Assembly (NCBI GenBank): GCA_035455185.1
Contig: DATIFQ010000543.1
Coordinates: 1 to 64,000, forward strand
Direction: 5' to 3'
Source of the DNA: JAEHDI01 sp035455185
GTDB lineage: Bacteria; Acidobacteriota; Terriglobia; Bryobacterales; Bryobacteraceae
Length of the DNA: 64,000 nt
Positions 63,607 to 64,000 of the stretch are shown here, piece after piece. Position numbers and translations under genes: made by a program. The notes beneath the pieces were generated by a model, which was given only the letters and a program-made list of their open reading frames with translations, searched no databases and was not told where the DNA came from. Position 1 is the first letter of the stretch. Each line of letters begins with the position of its first letter.

Positions 63607-64000
63607 ATGGTGCGCAAGCTGATGCTCTTTGTTCCTCTGATGGCCATCGCGGCGACAACGCCGAGAATTGTGGTGCACGGCCACCGCGGCGCGCGCGCCG
63701 TCCTGCCGGAGAACACGATGCCGGCCTTCGAGCACGCGATCGAAGCGGGCGCCGATCTTCTCGAACTCGACCTGGCAGTCACCAAGGACGACGTACTGGT
63801 GGTCTCTCACGATCCGATCCTAAATCCCGTGATCTGCCGGAGCCTGGGCGGCGCCACTGTGATCCGGGAGCTGACTCTCGCCGAGCTCCGCCGATGGGAT
63901 TGTGGCTCGATGCGCAACCCCGAGTTTCCGAATCAACGGCCGGCGCCGGGGACGCGGGTTCCAACTCTGGACGAGGTGTTGAGTCTTGCGCCGCGAGGCA
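63607..64000 (+). CDS. Glycerophosphodiester phosphodiesterase (3' end beyond window)
   Basis: A partial gene, 131 residues visible. A hydrophobic start (RKLMLFVPLMAIAATTP) is followed by the GDPD signature IVVHGHRGARAVLPENTMPAFEHAIEAGADLLELDLAVTKDDVLVVSHDP, with the catalytic HRGAR (His, Arg) and the metal-binding Glu/Asp in LELD. It hydrolyses glycerophosphodiesters to glycerol-3-phosphate. The coding region runs off the end of the window. Confidence 0.94.
   Translation, partial: MVRKLMLFVPLMAIAATTPRIVVHGHRGARAVLPENTMPAFEHAIEAGADLLELDLAVTKDDVLVVSHDPILNPVICRSLGGATVIRELTLAELRRWDCGSMRNPEFPNQRPAPGTRVPTLDEVLSLAPRG

Overview
This is a high-GC bacterial chromosome segment, most likely from an acidobacterium of the Bryobacterales/Solibacter type. 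Three proteins carry domains I associate with that phylum: a VWFA-related acidobacterial protein at 18.3-19.2 kb, and the 'Solibacter C-terminal' beta domain at the end of the subtilase (31.7-35.0 kb) and of the propeller protein (58.8-60.7 kb). Genes are dense, housekeeping operons alternate with secreted and lineage-specific proteins, and I see no prophage, insertion sequence, CRISPR array, rRNA or tRNA.

Layout. 0-7.8 kb: PEP mutase-family enzyme, extradiol dioxygenase, stand-alone RAM regulator, MFS transporter, patatin fused to an outer-membrane barrel, a 184-bp palindromic repeat, and a MarR regulator with a QueG-like iron-sulfur protein fused to an SCP2 domain. 7.8-11.4 kb: divergent ligD and ku (non-homologous end joining). 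11.4-19.2 kb: pirin, small secreted proteins, miaA, a large secreted unknown, selB and a VWA protein whose start codon overlaps that of selB. 19.2-27.1 kb: acyl-CoA carboxylase beta subunit, a toxin-antitoxin patch (degenerate Phd/PIN remnant plus an intact AbrB-Doc pair), lepA, enoyl-CoA hydratase-ribH-nusB, and a slipin/ribbon-helix-helix operon. 27.2-31.6 kb: the conserved rpmH-rnpA-yidD-yidC-jag-mnmE cluster, all on the minus strand. 31.7-43.0 kb: subtilase, greA, CDP-alcohol phosphatidyltransferase, acpS-nikR, a NikR-linked ECF nickel/cobalt importer (cbiMN-cbiQ-cbiO), dtd, a GHMP kinase, purM-purN. 43.2-49.0 kb: TPR proteins, a Gfo/Idh/MocA dehydrogenase, an orphan carbamoyltransferase. 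49.1-54.6 kb: glnS, gltX, rsmA, and an ECF sigma/anti-sigma pair. 54.8-58.1 kb: a translationally coupled histidine kinase-propeller-bshA operon. 58.2-64.0 kb: exported methyltransferase, a sensor-like propeller, a FecR-domain/coiled-coil/Cys-rich operon, an NHL propeller, and the start of a glycerophosphodiester phosphodiesterase.

How the parts connect. Ku and LigD form the two-component bacterial NHEJ system. NikR sits opposite the CbiMQO importer with a dyad of NikR-like geometry between them. RpmH/RnpA/YidD/YidC/Jag/MnmE link translation, tRNA processing and membrane-protein insertion. GlnRS plus GluRS imply direct charging of tRNA-Gln. SelB implies selenocysteine decoding with partners elsewhere. 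Several small regulators have candidate operators at their own promoters: MarR (two sites), AbrB-type antitoxin (18-bp palindrome over the -10) and the ribbon-helix-helix protein (three 11-bp-phased repeats). The least explained items are the FecR/coiled-coil/Cys-rich operon, the kinase-propeller-bshA operon and the MarR-QueG-SCP2 unit.
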